From Wuchereria bancrofti (lineage: Eukaryota; Nematoda; Chromadorea; Rhabditida; Onchocercidae), in the NCBI GenBank assembly GCA_005281725.1, contig SSBO01000001.1, positions 5,874,399 to 5,938,398 on the forward strand: a stretch of 64,000 bases of DNA, in the 5' to 3' direction. Under the pieces are notes generated by a model that saw only the letters and a list, made by a program, of their open reading frames with translations, made no database searches and was not told the DNA's origin. Position 1 is the first letter of the stretch. Each line of letters opens with the position of its first letter. A program made the position numbers and the translations under genes. This document shows positions 1 to 15,000 of the stretch, piece by piece.

Positions 1-7
1 TGCTTAC

Positions 8-3000
8 TGTGGTATCATCATCAATATCTGGTTCCAGTGGATTAATATCAAACCGCTGTGGCTGAAATAAGCGCATATATCTAAAAACGCCCCAAATTTT
101 CATTTCCATTTTGCCACCAACTGCTGCATTTCATTTACTCATTATTATCTTTCAAATTTTCAATCCTTATTTGCGTGCGAATATTATTTGTGAACCACTT
201 AGTTCTACTTGCAATATACTTTTAAAAGACTATTACATTCTGAAGGTACACCCTCTATTGAATACTAATTAACCTTCTTAGTTAATGAACAATTAATGAA
301 ACCACTAAATGTTGATTAACCGGAAAGTATTATTATTTACAGCCTATTTCAATAGACCCAAAAAGCTGGATATAATAATTGATAACAGTACATGTTTCCT
401 AAGTACTACATTCTCAACTTTCATAATAGCACATCGATTGAGCGCATTGAGGCGGCGGAATAGAGCTCGTAGTGAATCGTCGTCCAAAAATTCATGATCT
501 CGTTTTACCGAACGAATATCTATTGGAAATCGTTGTTCTATAATTCCAAATTTTTTAAGTTTTTAGAGAAATTTGATTAGCAAATTTAAAATGCTTATTA
601 ACTGGTGCAAATATGTATTTTCCACAACTTTACTTATAAAATTATGTTAAAATACAGTCATTCAAAACATACAAATGGGCGACATTAAAAATGTCAACAA
701 TTTAATAATGTTTCAAAACTTTAACTCGCCACAATTTTATTTTCCTTGATTTTTTGGAAAATTTATTTATACCTTCATAAAGTCGTGCATATTGCGGAAA
801 GCCAGCATCACGCAACCAGCGAACACATTCAACTGCTTCTTCTTCTGAAAATTACCTCAAACTTGAATGTAGACAAATAATGCTAACAAACCAGTGATGA
901 TACCCCCAAAATATTCCGGGATAACGAATATTCGGTTGAATGAGAAAACTCGTTCATTCAATAGACAAGCAGCGCAATGAAGATTCCTACTTTGTATTCT
1001 ACAGCAAAAAAAAATTACGTGAAGTTAAAATATCAAAGTGTCCTGAGAATTTGAACACATAGCAAAAAAAAAAAAAATGGTTTAAAATAGTTGTAGAGTG
1101 AGAAGTAATTTTACGACCATGAAATTCTAAGATTCTAAAATTTTAAGTTCGATAAATATCTTTAATAATAACAATCTTAAAAAAGCGTGGTGAAAAGGAC
1201 AAGGATAAAGTTAAGATCAATTTCATAAAATGTTATAATAACATCGTAAGTGGCTTTTCAATAATAGATCTAATTCTAGTTAAAATAAAGTAGAAACAAA
1301 AACATGACAGACATATAAATGAAAAAACTGTTGGAAAGGATAAGAGTGAATTCTGAATCATTCCATCATTCTAGCAAAAAAATAACTTCACTTTAATAAA
1401 TTATAAAAATTGATCGTTTTACATCATGCATGCGAAAAACAGGAAGAAATTATTCTTTGTAACTGATATTAATTTAAAAAAGCACACACAAGCGAAATTC
1501 ACAAATCAAAATCCTACTATTTAACAGTAAAAAAGTATTCATCCCATAGCAACTTTTTTTAAGAATGTTAGTTTTGTCAATGTTGAAGTCGTTTACGTCA
1601 ATTATCAAAAATATGAGGCGTCAAAATACTCCAAGTAAATGTAAGGGTAGTTTTTACCAAAATTTTTAAATAAGAACACAAAATCAGTATATTTTTATAA
1701 TACACGACCAAAGTTTCAAATAAATCTCAAAATGCAAAATTCTCTAGTCAATCATGCAAGAAAAGCAAGGAAGAAATAATTATAATATATGAATGAAAAT
1801 TATCCGTCTTATTTGAGGAATTGTAAAATGATAAAATGAAAAAGGAAGATAGGAACCGGAAAGGGCGGTAGATAAGATAGAAGTAAAAGTGGATCTCTAA
1901 AGAGGAAACCAACATGATCCAACTGCGAGTATCACATAACGAAGAAGGAAAAGATTTCTTTTAAAGATTTATTGAGACGTATGATACATGCACCACAAAT
2001 ATTCTACTTGTAAAACTTGTTACTGAAAGATGGATCGGAGAAGTTGTTCAAATGATAAAACACAACGACACTGTCAAAGGAAATACGTGAGGAAAATAAT
2101 CAAAAATTATACAGTACCTTTTAATTTTACTTAAGAATGAAACATAAAATATTTTTAAAGCTAAACAATCAATTACTAAACAGCGGCCTAGGATTTGATA
2201 TGTTAAAGACCTTTCATATAAAATGCAACTTGAGTAATAATTTATCGCGAATGTGAAAGCAACAATAACAATGAGATGGAAGAGATGTTGTGATGCTGTA
2301 TGAGTCGAGAATTAGATTGAGCTAAAAACAACAATAAAAACAACATAAAAGAAACAAGAAATTTTCTGTATTATTAAAAGTTTTACTGATACATGAGTTA
2401 AACAAAATATTAATGTTAAGTTCCCGCTGAGGCTGATGCGTCCAGTTATACTCCAAATAATGATCGAAGTGCTCTGCCATTTTTTATAGAAAGTTATAAT
2501 GTCACTTCTTAGTGTAAACTTTGCGTCGAAGTACGAGAATAAATATAAAAGAAAGTTTAAAAAACAGAAATACGGTTGTCTGTCGAATGCAAGTTAAGCT
2601 AGAAGAAATGAATTTCAACGAAATATTCCAAATAAAGATTTGGAACCACATTTATTTTTTGTAATTTCATGTTTTTTATAGAAACTAGCAATTGCACACA
2701 CTAATGTTACCTTTGCTGCCAATAAATAGATATAATTTTATTAAAGAATTACAAATCCAAAGAATATTTCATACTTCAACTTTCCAAGTCCAGTCAGAAG
2801 TGGTGGCGTTAAGGTATGCGAAATCATATCTGGTAAACACAAGTGTGTTTATTGGAAAAAAACTCGGAATTAAAAAAAAAAACATTTCCATAGTGAATCA
2901 TTTTTCAGTGTAGTGATGATGACAATCTCCATTATAAACCTTTCATACCTCATTTTTAAAAAATAAAAAAAAAAATGACCCAGAATTGGAATTAGTACAG

Positions 3001-6000
3001 TTTCTTACTCTCCAAGTTTTTCATTTTCGTTCTATCACAATTTTATTGAAGTCATAATAAGGTTCCAATAAATCTCTTCAACGACAAAATTTAAAAACTG
3101 AAGAAATAAAGTAGACAAACAAAATCTTTATGAAAAGTTTACTGTTTAAAAGTACTTCACCTCAAATTGGAATTTTTGTATAAAAAGAAGCATATTTCAA
3201 ACAGTTAGAGAAACGAAACGAATTAAATTGGATAGGGTGGAATATGAGACGAAAAGTGGAAGAGGAAGGAAGTATTTAACAAAGCATGGCGTATAATACA
3301 TCCATCCCATAACATCTAGATGATTTATGAAATAACTTTTTATTTCTTCCCCTTTTCGACCGTCAGAATCTGTGGATTCCATATAAAATTGCAAAAGTGG
3401 AACAAAATTCATCTTTCTGAAGTAAACTTATCTAACAAATATTTCAACTGAATTTCCTAGCAATGCCACAAATGTTGATCTGAAATTCCTGAAGTTCAGG
3501 TTAAGATTGTGACTACTTAAACTGCTTCTGAAAAGAACAAAATTATGTCTGAATTAATGCCATTGAGGGTGCCACAGCAGCTGTTTTTGAAGATAGAGTT
3601 TACAAGAAACAAATGTGGCTTGATTGAAGTGTTCACCGGAGAAATCAAAATCAACAAGCATTGAGAAATAAGAGAACAGAAAGAGAGAGAGAAGGCGTTA
3701 ATGGTACATCTGTTTCTAATTAAATTTTTATTTAGTGTTCCATTGATGTCCTCTAAAATTTTTGTGAGGTAAAAAAGTTGTGCCTTACAACGAATGCATC
3801 GATGATACAGATGGAATGGTTTACATTAGACATTAGCACGTTCTGATAAAACAATTCAGTGTTTTAAGTCAAATTACACTTTACGGATCCTTAAATTACG
3901 GATGGTACGCATTCCTTCATTTTCTTTTCAGAAAGCTGATTAGACTGATTTCAAATAAAGCAGGAGCAGGAAAGTGTTACATATCCACAATTAATTAGTA
4001 GGAAATGAAATTTAGAACATAATCTTCAAACAGGAAAAACGCTAAAGTCTGAAAACCGGAACAGAAAGACAGAGAACAAAGATCGCCCTAACAATGATAC
4101 ATGAAAAAAAGTTTTGCAGGGTGGAAATTTCTTCAAAGGAATGTATTAGAGAAAATAGATCAACTGCTCCTATCTTTTGCCTTCTCTCAATTTGTTAACG
4201 AAATTTAGTTTTAATTTCATTTCATCTTTTTTTAACTTCATTTTATCTTTTTTAAATTCTCACAAATATTGACCGTGACTCGACGAACCCAGTAAACAAA
4301 ACAAAACTGGTAACATAGATGATTCATAAAAAATATAAAGTATCAAAAACCTATCAGAATAAAAAAACAAACACTAAAAAATATAAGACAAAATTCGGTT
4401 ACTCGTACAGAACGGCGAAATTAATATGCCGCGCAAACAAGTAATACATTTAAGTTTTTTAAAAAATTTGAAAACTCACCGACTTTCTGCTTCTTCAGTG
4501 CATATAACTCATCGCTCGTCTGCAAATAAGGGAAAAATGTAACATTTAACGTTCAGTTTTATGAAATAGAAATAATATTGCAAAGAAGATGCAAAGATAA
4601 ACTTTCTGATGATTTCGTAAAGTTAACATTCCATATGGTTTTCATTTCAGTAAACTTAAGGTATTTCTCTTAACGACCTGTTCAGCAAAATCAACATCAA
4701 GCTCTTCACAGCTTTCTGCTCGTTTCGGAACACGTCCAGTACTGAAGGCAAACAAATCAGATGCTAGCACTACCGATAAAGTTTTCTTTTCCGTATCTAA
4801 ACGAGGCGAAGGTGGTGGCGGTGAACGAACTTCCTTTCCATCCATGTCCATTTCAAATGATGAATCTATCTCTATCTATAAAAATATCATTAATTAATTT
4901 GATGCAGTAGATACTTAAAGCGCTACAGTTAATGGAATCATAATTAATTACCTGGGCCAACTGAGATCTAGTTTTATTAGCATTTGGCTGTTGTTTCCTG
5001 CACCTCCTGCTATGACGAAAGTTGGTAGCAGTTGGAGCACCTGGAGTCATCGGGGAGCTTTCGCTATCAGCTAAGCCAGAGCTAACACTAATATCGCGCT
5101 GAGAAATAGCGTTATCGTCTGGTGATGTCGAATTGTCCACAATTTTGGGGCTACGAGATAAGATAATACCATGATTCAAATTTGTCGATATTGGTGCTGG
5201 GTCTGCTGCTAAAATTAACTAACTTCAATGCTGTAGTTCTCAATTCAAGTAAGCTTTTGTAGTACACAGAGATAAGTAAATAGTTTGCGACTTTGGTACT
5301 TTAAATCTAACTAATTTATAAGCGATTCAAGTCAGATTAAAAAGAAAGTTTAGTAACAAAAAACTATATTAGCGGTTACAGTTCAAGAAATCTTGGAGAA
5401 CCAAATTTTCAAAGCCAGTTGAATACGGCATTTTTATCGTCATCTTCTGGTTATCCTCTTTGTTCATTAGTTGATTGACTTCCAGAAATTAATTTCTCCA
5501 AACCAAAACACACGTAGTAAGATCCAAAAACACTAACTTTAGTGAAAGTAAATTAACCGGGAAGATAGACATAAGTTTTACTCCTATTTGAATAAAACAA
5601 CTTCATTTCCAATTTACAGCAAACTGGAAGAACTCAATTCAATTTTGAATAACACAAACCGTTGTTATCTTTTCCAGATAATTGAAGTGAAATATTAGAG
5701 CCGGTGAATGCAGTAGCATTGGCATTTGCTAATAGTGATGCTTGCAGTGCTGTAGTTTGTTTAATTCCATGAGATACGTTGTCATATATGCTACCGTTCA
5801 TTGACCCCTGTGAATTACCTTTGCCAACATATGTATGTTGAGTAGCCAAGCTAATGGTGCCACTACCACTACCATTACTATTACCCGTGGATGATGAAAA
5901 ATGTCGGAAGAATTCTGCAATGTAAAACTCCGTTTTAATTTTATTAATTCTCTTTCTCCATTTTTAATCGAAATTAGATGAAAAATGGAGAAAAAACAAT

Positions 6001-9000
6001 TCATTGAACTGTCAGTTTACAAAATAATCTCCAACCTTTTTTTTAAATCTAATATAACGAGAAATTTGCTTTATATTGGAGAGAAATTGCTATTTAAAGA
6101 AAATAAAAGGCTTTTTCGCAGCAAGCAATTTTAGTAAGGAAATAATTGATTTGATAAAGTATTGAAAAATTCATCACAAATAAATACAATCCTTTTTCTC
6201 CCCTTTTAGTTTATCGAAATTGGTTGCTAAAGAAATGGCATGAGATTCGTGATTTTTAATTATTTGGATTTTAGGTTGAAAAACAATGACGCATCCCATC
6301 CATCTCTTATTATTCAGTTTCAAATTCATAATTAAGAAATGTACTGAAATTAATCAGTTGGGAATTGTAAAAGAAATTATTAACCTCGAAGATTTTGTAG
6401 GAATCGAATCATCACAAAGAAGTACAGAGCGGTTATGTAGGAGGAAAAATGAACCACTGGAATAGGGGTGACAATGATGACAAAGCAAGCAAACAACGGC
6501 AAGAGACATAACTATATCAGTACCATAAGCAATCACATCAGCAAGTGCTGCTCCTGATGCTTATGATTACAATATAGAAATATGATTAGCAGTATCAGAG
6601 TGAAGGAAAGTGAAGCGGGGACAAATGTAATATTTTAGAATTGTCAGCTTATACGACAGCCTGAATCAAAAGTGACAAAAGACAAGATTCGACTTTAATT
6701 TCAATAAAAATATTTGAAAGGTCCATTATATTTAAAAAAGCAAAATAAATTAAAAAGCAAGATGAAATTTTGACAGAACTCAATTCGAAGTATCTTTGAA
6801 ACTCCCAGGACGTGAATTTAAAAACATTACAGTCTGTTGTCACTTCTGAGGATATATTTCTACTTAGTACTTAATCCGCATCACTTGGAAATTTTTGAAA
6901 TCCTTTTACATCAATTTTTATTGATGTATTTTTATTTTTTATTGAAGTATCAATTTTTATTGCCTGGGAGAGGGAATGCAAAGAATACATCGAATGACCA
7001 TCAGCTGTCAATAAACAGACGATTCAACACCCACTATAAATCATTCCTATGTCTACCTTTGTCTGAATGCAAATGAATAAGTGATGGACTGCTTACCGAA
7101 AAAAGAATAAAAAATAAAAACAAGAATATGAGGAATGAAACAAAAGATGGGAATTTGTTGTCGCTTCGGTAATTTTCAAGAATTCTAATAAAAATTCCTT
7201 TTTCCTTTTAAAATGTAAAAATCAATCGCAAAAGCTTTCCATTCCGAAATTGGATGGAAATATTTGTTTTATAGCATGGTTTCGTCAGCAAAAAGGAAAT
7301 TCTGCAAAAAAAGAATAAAAAGAGGAATTTTAAGTAATTGTAGTGTCTCAAAAAATAATTTGTAAATTTTATTTCTTAATTATGAATAAATGAGTATCAA
7401 TATATCTGTAATTAGAGATAAAATGAGCCTTGAAAAAAACTGCACAATGAAAATAAGTCTTCAAGTCTTACCTAAAATAAAACAAACAATTACAAATGAT
7501 GCAAACCATTTTGATTATTCGTCGATGACATCCTATTTCTGGAACTATCGGATGGAATTTCACGTGACAAAACTGATTCATTATTTCGAATACCGTTTGA
7601 ATGCTGTAACAATAAACGAAAAATCCTACCACACTTCAAATGCATTAAATTTGTTAGCATTTATCAATGTCAAATGAAAAAGAAAAAAAAACCTTTGTAA
7701 GATTTTCACTGATAACAGGATAATGCAATTCTCGATTTGGAACAACATTCAAATTCTCAGCATATTCCAACAGCATTGCTATACTCTCATCAATACCCTC
7801 CGATGATCTGCAGGATAAATTATACCTTGTAACATAAGTTTCCAAATCAAGGGAATTATTTTAATACTGGACCTGATATTCTCGACTCTCTAGATAAGAA
7901 ATACGCGTCGCGGACTTTAATATCGCGAAACTCTAAAATATTATACGAGAGTTGAGAATATGCGTAAGAAATATATTCTATAAACTCTTTGCAATACAAT
8001 GTTTATATCTTGAAACTCTTTGTTTCCAATCTTATGTTTAGATTGTAAATCTTTTATATATTGTTTACACGGTATCAGCTCCTCATTTATTTGACCTCAT
8101 TGTTGTGTCGCTACTAATTGTAAATTATCCTTGAATCTACGAGGTTAACAACTTTTGCTTGACTAATGTCCTTTGCGGCTTGTCAACTAGTAATTAGAAT
8201 TGCTTGCAAACCAGGTCAACAGCTCTTTGTTAGACCGATTATTCTTTCGCCAGAGTTAACCTCTTATTGTAAATCATATACTTTGTTTACGCATATCGCT
8301 TGCTATATAAGGAGGTCACCCTTGTTGAGAGGGGGCATTGTGTGTTTTTACCAAAAACGAGGAGAGTTCAACTTCAATTCTCTATCAAGTCATTGTACTA
8401 TTGCTTCTGCTAATGAAAGAATTATTATATTCCTCTGTTACTCCACATATTTACATCTACATTCAACGAATCTCCCCGAAATCAACAACCTCTCCCAAAA
8501 TAATAATTTAAATTATCAAATCTTCCACGACAAATTTTGCTTCCACAACGATATAAGTGCCTATCATTTTTTCAATTTCTGTTGCAACAGGAAACATACT
8601 GTGTCTTCTTTTCCTCGAGCAGACTATTACTTGCTTCCATACTTTTGCGCAACATTCCTTGAATTTCTCTGTCAGTGATACGAGAAGATTCCGTCTGTGT
8701 TAAAATATCGTCAAGATGAGAATGATAGTTATGCAAACTCTGTGCCCATAAATTTTGTTTACGTCAAAAATTTTATTTAATTTACTGGTAATATTTCTAT
8801 ATTTTTATTTCATGGAGAATAAAACTATAATCATCTATCTATACAAAATTAATTCGCAGAGAGAATAAATAACTAAAGTTGCAAATGGAACTAGTGAAAT
8901 AAGTCTTACAGTTCGATTCAGTAAGGAATATTCAGGGTCTTCGGGAGTTCCCGGAGAATCTGTTGAAGTAATGACCAGTTCTTCACTGTATTGATCCTCA

Positions 9001-12000
9001 ATGGATGATTCGTTGATCCAGTCGAAGGAACTAGATCTGGACAACAAATACGGACTGGTCTGAGTACCAATTTCCTGCAAAAAATTTTTTCCTTTGAAAG
9101 GACAAATTCGACACGAATCTCTACCATTTATCCACGAATCAACGAATTGTTTTACTGTTTGAAAATACATAAATTCCCAAATCGTTGAAAAGAAAAAGTC
9201 AATTCAAATATTAAAGTAATTAGAGGAAATTTTACCTTCTGTTCAGTAGAAAGGAAAATGTTTCTTGAAAAGTGGAATTTCAATTAACAGTTTTCAAGTT
9301 TTTTACACTTCATACTCACTTCAAGTAGGTAAGCTTTTTCTTTTTTTCTAAGCTAGTGTCTTGTAGCAATTAATCCTTGACAGCGTTCAAAGGTAACTGA
9401 TTAAGAGGAATAACAATTTACAGTTTCACTTACTAGACTGTACTTCGGATTTGTGGAGAAAATGTGATCCGTGTACATCACAGGCATAGGTTAAAACAAT
9501 TTGCAAGACCTGATATTATTAATAGCAGCAGATAATTACTTGCATCATTCAATAAAAAGAAACTTAAAATGACATTGTATGTTACCGGCATAGATGTCCA
9601 GGCATGCGCATGATCAATTCTACACAACTGCTTATGTAAGTGCGTGCACGCAGGTATGAATTTACAATACTCTAGTGACTATAGTATTTTGTAGCAATGA
9701 CGTGTTCGATGTGTAAAAGTTAGGTCTGCAGACACTAAAAAACTCATGAGACTCAAAACAAAAAAAGGCTTGCAAAATATAGCTAAGTTCAAAGATGCAA
9801 CACAACAATTTATTTTGCAACCACGAAAAGTTGTTTGGCGGTGCAAACAATTAGCAAAATGATCCAAAGCATAGAGTTAACTTTTAAATCTGAATTTAAA
9901 TTAACCAATCAATGTTTTCCTCCAACATCGCTTGAAGTAGTGGAACAGGAAGAAAACTGTCGCAAACTGATGCGCGAATTACAATAAAAACAAACAAACG
10001 AATAAGCAAACAAACTAAACATATGTGTTATAACATGACCATATAAACTGACAAAAAAGGAAAGCAAAATTGGTGCCAAATTAAAATTATTCGTACCTTT
10101 CAATCTCAAAAATAGTTTTGTCTTTTTCAAAGGCTTGAATTAAACATTTTAGATTAATCTCAATTAATCTCAGTCCACTCTCACCTTCTTTTTTATATGC
10201 TTTACTTGAACACTACTGTTATAATCTCGTAGTAAAGTAATATGAGGCATATTCATACTTTATTTGAACTTAAGATGAAATCATTTTCTTTCGTACACCT
10301 TTAAAAATAAACAAAAACAAATGCGTTTGCCAAACTAATAAACAAGGGAATAAATCGATGAAGTGAGGAAATGATAAAGAAACAAAAGAAAAAAGTGTCA
10401 GTTTGTTCAAATAAAGATTGATATTACTGAGACTTCAAAAATATTCTCAAATTAAATTTTATCATCTGTGCCAAAGTATCGAGAGGTTTTCTTTCTTTTA
10501 AATTATTTGTTGCAGAATAATTATTGCGCAGATTTCACTTTACAAAATGGTATAAGCCATTCTTTCCTTAACCATCACTCATTTAAAGCTCAAAGTGATA
10601 AAAAAAAAATTGTTAAAAATGCGAATGATAATGGAGTACCTGTCGTCCAGAAGCAGTTGTAATGGTAGGAGTTGTAGATGGTTGTTCTTGTTGAAGCTTT
10701 TTATTACTGAGATTCAATGATTTAGGTTTATCCGGTGTCTGAAAACGTGTCCCTTCCGCTGCTCGTATCAGTGACGCAACGATGCCGTGTACCGATTTAC
10801 CGCCTCCCTCAATGTTTTCACTTGAACCTCTACTTAAAGATACTGGAGTTGCAACTAAAGTTGCCGCTTTATCAACTGGTTGTTGAACAGCTGTTAACGA
10901 CGAATTTGAAGAGGTGCTATTATTCCCTTCTTTGGTATCATCAACAACATCACCAAATGTTTCCAACTTCTGTGAACGACATTTAGCCTAAAAATTAACC
11001 ATCTTTATGGGAATTTCGAGCAAATTAACTTCTAGAAGAAGGTCTTTCAAAAGAGAATACTTAACGATGAGGAAATTTTATAAATTATAACGGAAGGATT
11101 TATACTATTTTATGCTTTATCTTTATTCTATTATTGGACGTAAAATTAAAGTTATTGACGTGAAGAATTTCCTTAGGCAATGAATATGTTTTGGTCACAT
11201 GAATCTGATCGATAAAAAAATCGAAATTAGACAATTTTTCTGGGATTTCTTCAAGCAATTATAAATCAAAATAGTGCGATGATATACAGAAGAGATTGGA
11301 ATAGGAAATCAAAAAAAGTTGATTTATGGATTATATTTCGGACAGCACCACTTCAATCGTTGATAGTTTGAAAAAAAGATAAACAAATAAGTAAGCCAAC
11401 ATAAAGCATACAAGGTCATAGTCATATAACTTAATAATTAGTAAAACGAAATTAAAATAAACAATATAAGTTAGTGAGTGGGAAATAAATCATCATTTAG
11501 CTGATAAATACAAAATAAAGAGCCTCAATTATCGCAATGAGGAAAAAATCAGTGTAAGAAAAATGACTCGATCATAATGAATGTAAAATCTGACTAAAGA
11601 GAGAAACAAAGAAAAAATTTTTAAAGATGAAGATTAAATGTCACTTCCTGTCATCATTCAAACGTCAAAAAAGCCGTTTGACGTAAAAAGTTAATTTTAC
11701 ACTACATAAAAAAGCATTTAAGTGAAAACAAAGATCACTGAATGGTTGGATACTGAAAAGGAAGACTTCGATTAGATGAAAATGCAGAAAAGTATATTTA
11801 TCTGCAATCAGCCATGCTTATGGTGATTAGTAATCGCGATATCCATGTTTATATCTCATCTATTGACAAAGTAACATGTTTCTAACGTGATTGTATCGAT
11901 TGATGTTGGAAATTAAGTACGTTTAGCACACGTAATAATAGTAGCAATGGTACCGTTGATGATGATATAGATGACGGTATTGACGACGTGGACGAAAATG

Positions 12001-15000
12001 TACCGGTCACCGTGAACATCATCTTAACCACTCATTTAAAACAGCTGATCTTCGCTTGATATTTTTTGATAATTTCTCTTTTTTATCAACTTTCTTGCTT
12101 CAAGTTCATTATTTTGATCACTGTAAAACTACTAAATCTCAGTAGTGCATGTAGGACTGCAGCATACGTAATAATAGCATAAAACATAACATGATAATAA
12201 ACAAGCAAATGAAAATAAATTTATAATCAAAAAAAGGTCAAGGGTTAGGTATGCGGTAAGTGATCGAATAAAATCGGAGATAATGAAGGAATCACTTAAA
12301 TTTTGATATAATTAAATCCTGCAACTTCCTTTTTACAATGGATTCTTTTCTTCTGAAACAATTAATTCCTTGACAGGTAGTTTACAACGGACTATTGCAC
12401 AAAATTTCACGTCCCTTTTCATTTGATTTCCATCAATGAAAAATTAAAACTATGCATTGATCTGAGCGTATGGCTCAATTTACTAGCAATCATTTAAGGA
12501 GGCAGAAATGATTAGTTTACTGTAAATTGAATGCGAAAGAAAGTTGAGTGGGAGGAGCAAACATATCTTAAAAAGTATCTTTTGTAAATGGAACAGAATG
12601 TTCTAACTGAAGGTTGGTCAAATTATCTATTGAAATAAAAAAAAAAAGATGAGGGACAATTCAAAAGACACAAAAAACTATCTCTGAATTCATCACCTAT
12701 GCAATCTTCTCCCGAGAAATGATGACTGAATCGTTCAATTGCAAACGAATATAACATATGTTGACAAAATGGAGAAATTTTGCTGACTAATTTAGTACTA
12801 ATAAAATCCCTCAAAATTGAAATTATGTTAGCTATTATAAAAACCGTTTACATATGAGACAAAAAAAACCTAAGGTTGTATTCCATCTCAAATTACTAAT
12901 ACAAATTATTAATAACTAACTCACTTAACTCAAATGGCAGTAAACTCAGAAACTACAACAAACTAACAGAATTTTCCATAGCACTTCTGGTCGTAAAACT
13001 TAAAAGTGTCAAATCATTTCATCCCTTTCTCTGATGACAATTTATCGTTTGAAAGCAAACATAAAATATGCAGAGATAAAGAAATACCGCTATCAACAAA
13101 TTTATCAATTTCCGAGTGTTATATTTAAAAGCAAGGGATGCACATGGATCAGAGGACATAACTTGGCAAATGTAGTAGAGAAATTAACTCAGTTGAATGA
13201 TAAAGTTGGATGGGATGTACAAAGTGGAAATATACAAATGTTGGTGGTGACAGCCATCAAACAAGAATGACATGTGACAAGAACTTGCCAGAAAGAGTTG
13301 CAGCGCCGGTGACTGTCAACCCATTCATGTAATGCATAACAGTTGATGATGCCTACCTGTTATATCGATATGTATTACACACAACCGCTGTATGATAATC
13401 TCCGCTCATTAATTGGGATTTAGGTTTATATTAATCTATCAAATTCCTCATCAAGACAAGAGCGCACGAGAGAGAGGAGGACGAAAATGAACGATCCTTT
13501 GGCAACAAAAGTTTTAAGGTTGACAGACCAGAAAAAGTCGTCAAACAACAACACAAATTTCCTACAGCTCGAATAATATTTTGACTAAACACCGCTAGCA
13601 TCGATTCTATATCTCTTATCCGCTCTATAAATAACAAAGTAACATGTCTTTAATCTTTTAGGTATTTCCTATCCGATTTCGAAATAACTTCTCACTACTG
13701 TCTCTCCCGAGAACTAAACCGATCAGATGTTCGTGTTCATAACATATGCTACTCAAATACATTTCTTCTAACTTCTGTAGAATACAAAAGATTCTTGTCT
13801 AGCGATTCGAAAGTAACAAAGAAAATGAAATATATACTCTTCAAAAGACTACTTGCAAGATTAATAGTGAGACGTAAATAATAAAAGAGAAGTGGAAAGG
13901 ATGATGAAGGATAGATAAGCAACACACACACATACATACATACATACACAAATGCATACACACACATATATATATATGTAAGTAAACAATGACAGTGCCA
14001 CCAGTTGAAGAGTCTCGGAAGTACGTAGTACCCTTTGTTCTGTCATCTCATATCAGAACACCAACTGAGCAGCACACTAACAGAAGCAATGAATGGACAC
14101 TGGAGATGGACGAATGGACGACCGATTACTTAAGTGACAATACCTTTAGTGCTTGAAAGCGAGACGCAGCTGCTTGAAAGCCTATCGATAACAAATGCTT
14201 TAAGCATTTCTCACACGTTGCAATGTCTACTTTATGGCGACAATAAAATCACCACAACAAATTGTCTTCTTAATAACGGTCAACCTAAGAGCTATGAGAA
14301 TGATAAATGAAATGAAATTCCATAAGAATTTACTCGTCAAAATTCTTTCCACTTTTCTCAAACTTTGTTTCAACACTGCTAACGTTGACAATTCTACCAT
14401 TAATCCAATTTTTAGCGGCCATTTTATATTCCTTGAAAATTCATCTTGTGAATAGAGCAAGCTAAGCAGTCAAAAGATTGAAAACTTGAAGAAAAGGATT
14501 TGTCTCCTCTGCTAAAATAATTATAAATAAAAAAGTCGGCGAACTGTAAAAAAATCGAAAACTTCGTTAAATGAACAAAAGAAAACAGAACTTCCATCCC
14601 ATTTGTTTTTTTTAAAGCTTAAAAGAATTAGTGGAAAAATTAAACTTGTGAAAGGTTTGCAAAATCATTGATCTCAAAACCTCTTTTACAACCTTTTGAT
14701 TTGGAAATTAAGATGGATTTTTAATTTCGAGGAATAGAGCTTATGCCTCCGATTTTCCGATTTTTGAATGGGAATAATCTACAGAAAGAGATGAACTAAT
14801 TCGATGGTGTAACTAAATTAAAATTAAGCACTCTACCGGTTTTGGTCGTTCCAAAAGGAAGTACCGAATGAAATTAAAGCAACAAATAAATGGAAAATAT
14901 GTTTGAATGGAGACAAATAAATTTAAATTTACCATCGATTTAATTCGTATACTTTCATTATTTATCAGAAGAAATACACTATAGCTCCAAGATATAAAAG

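Noticed and set aside
8166..8678. 170-codon plus-strand ORF, the second longest in the window
   Set aside because: It runs antisense across the 8600-8694 exon of the DLC-type gene and through intron sequence with TATATAAGG and low-complexity parts. It has no recognisable domain and no splice or start context.
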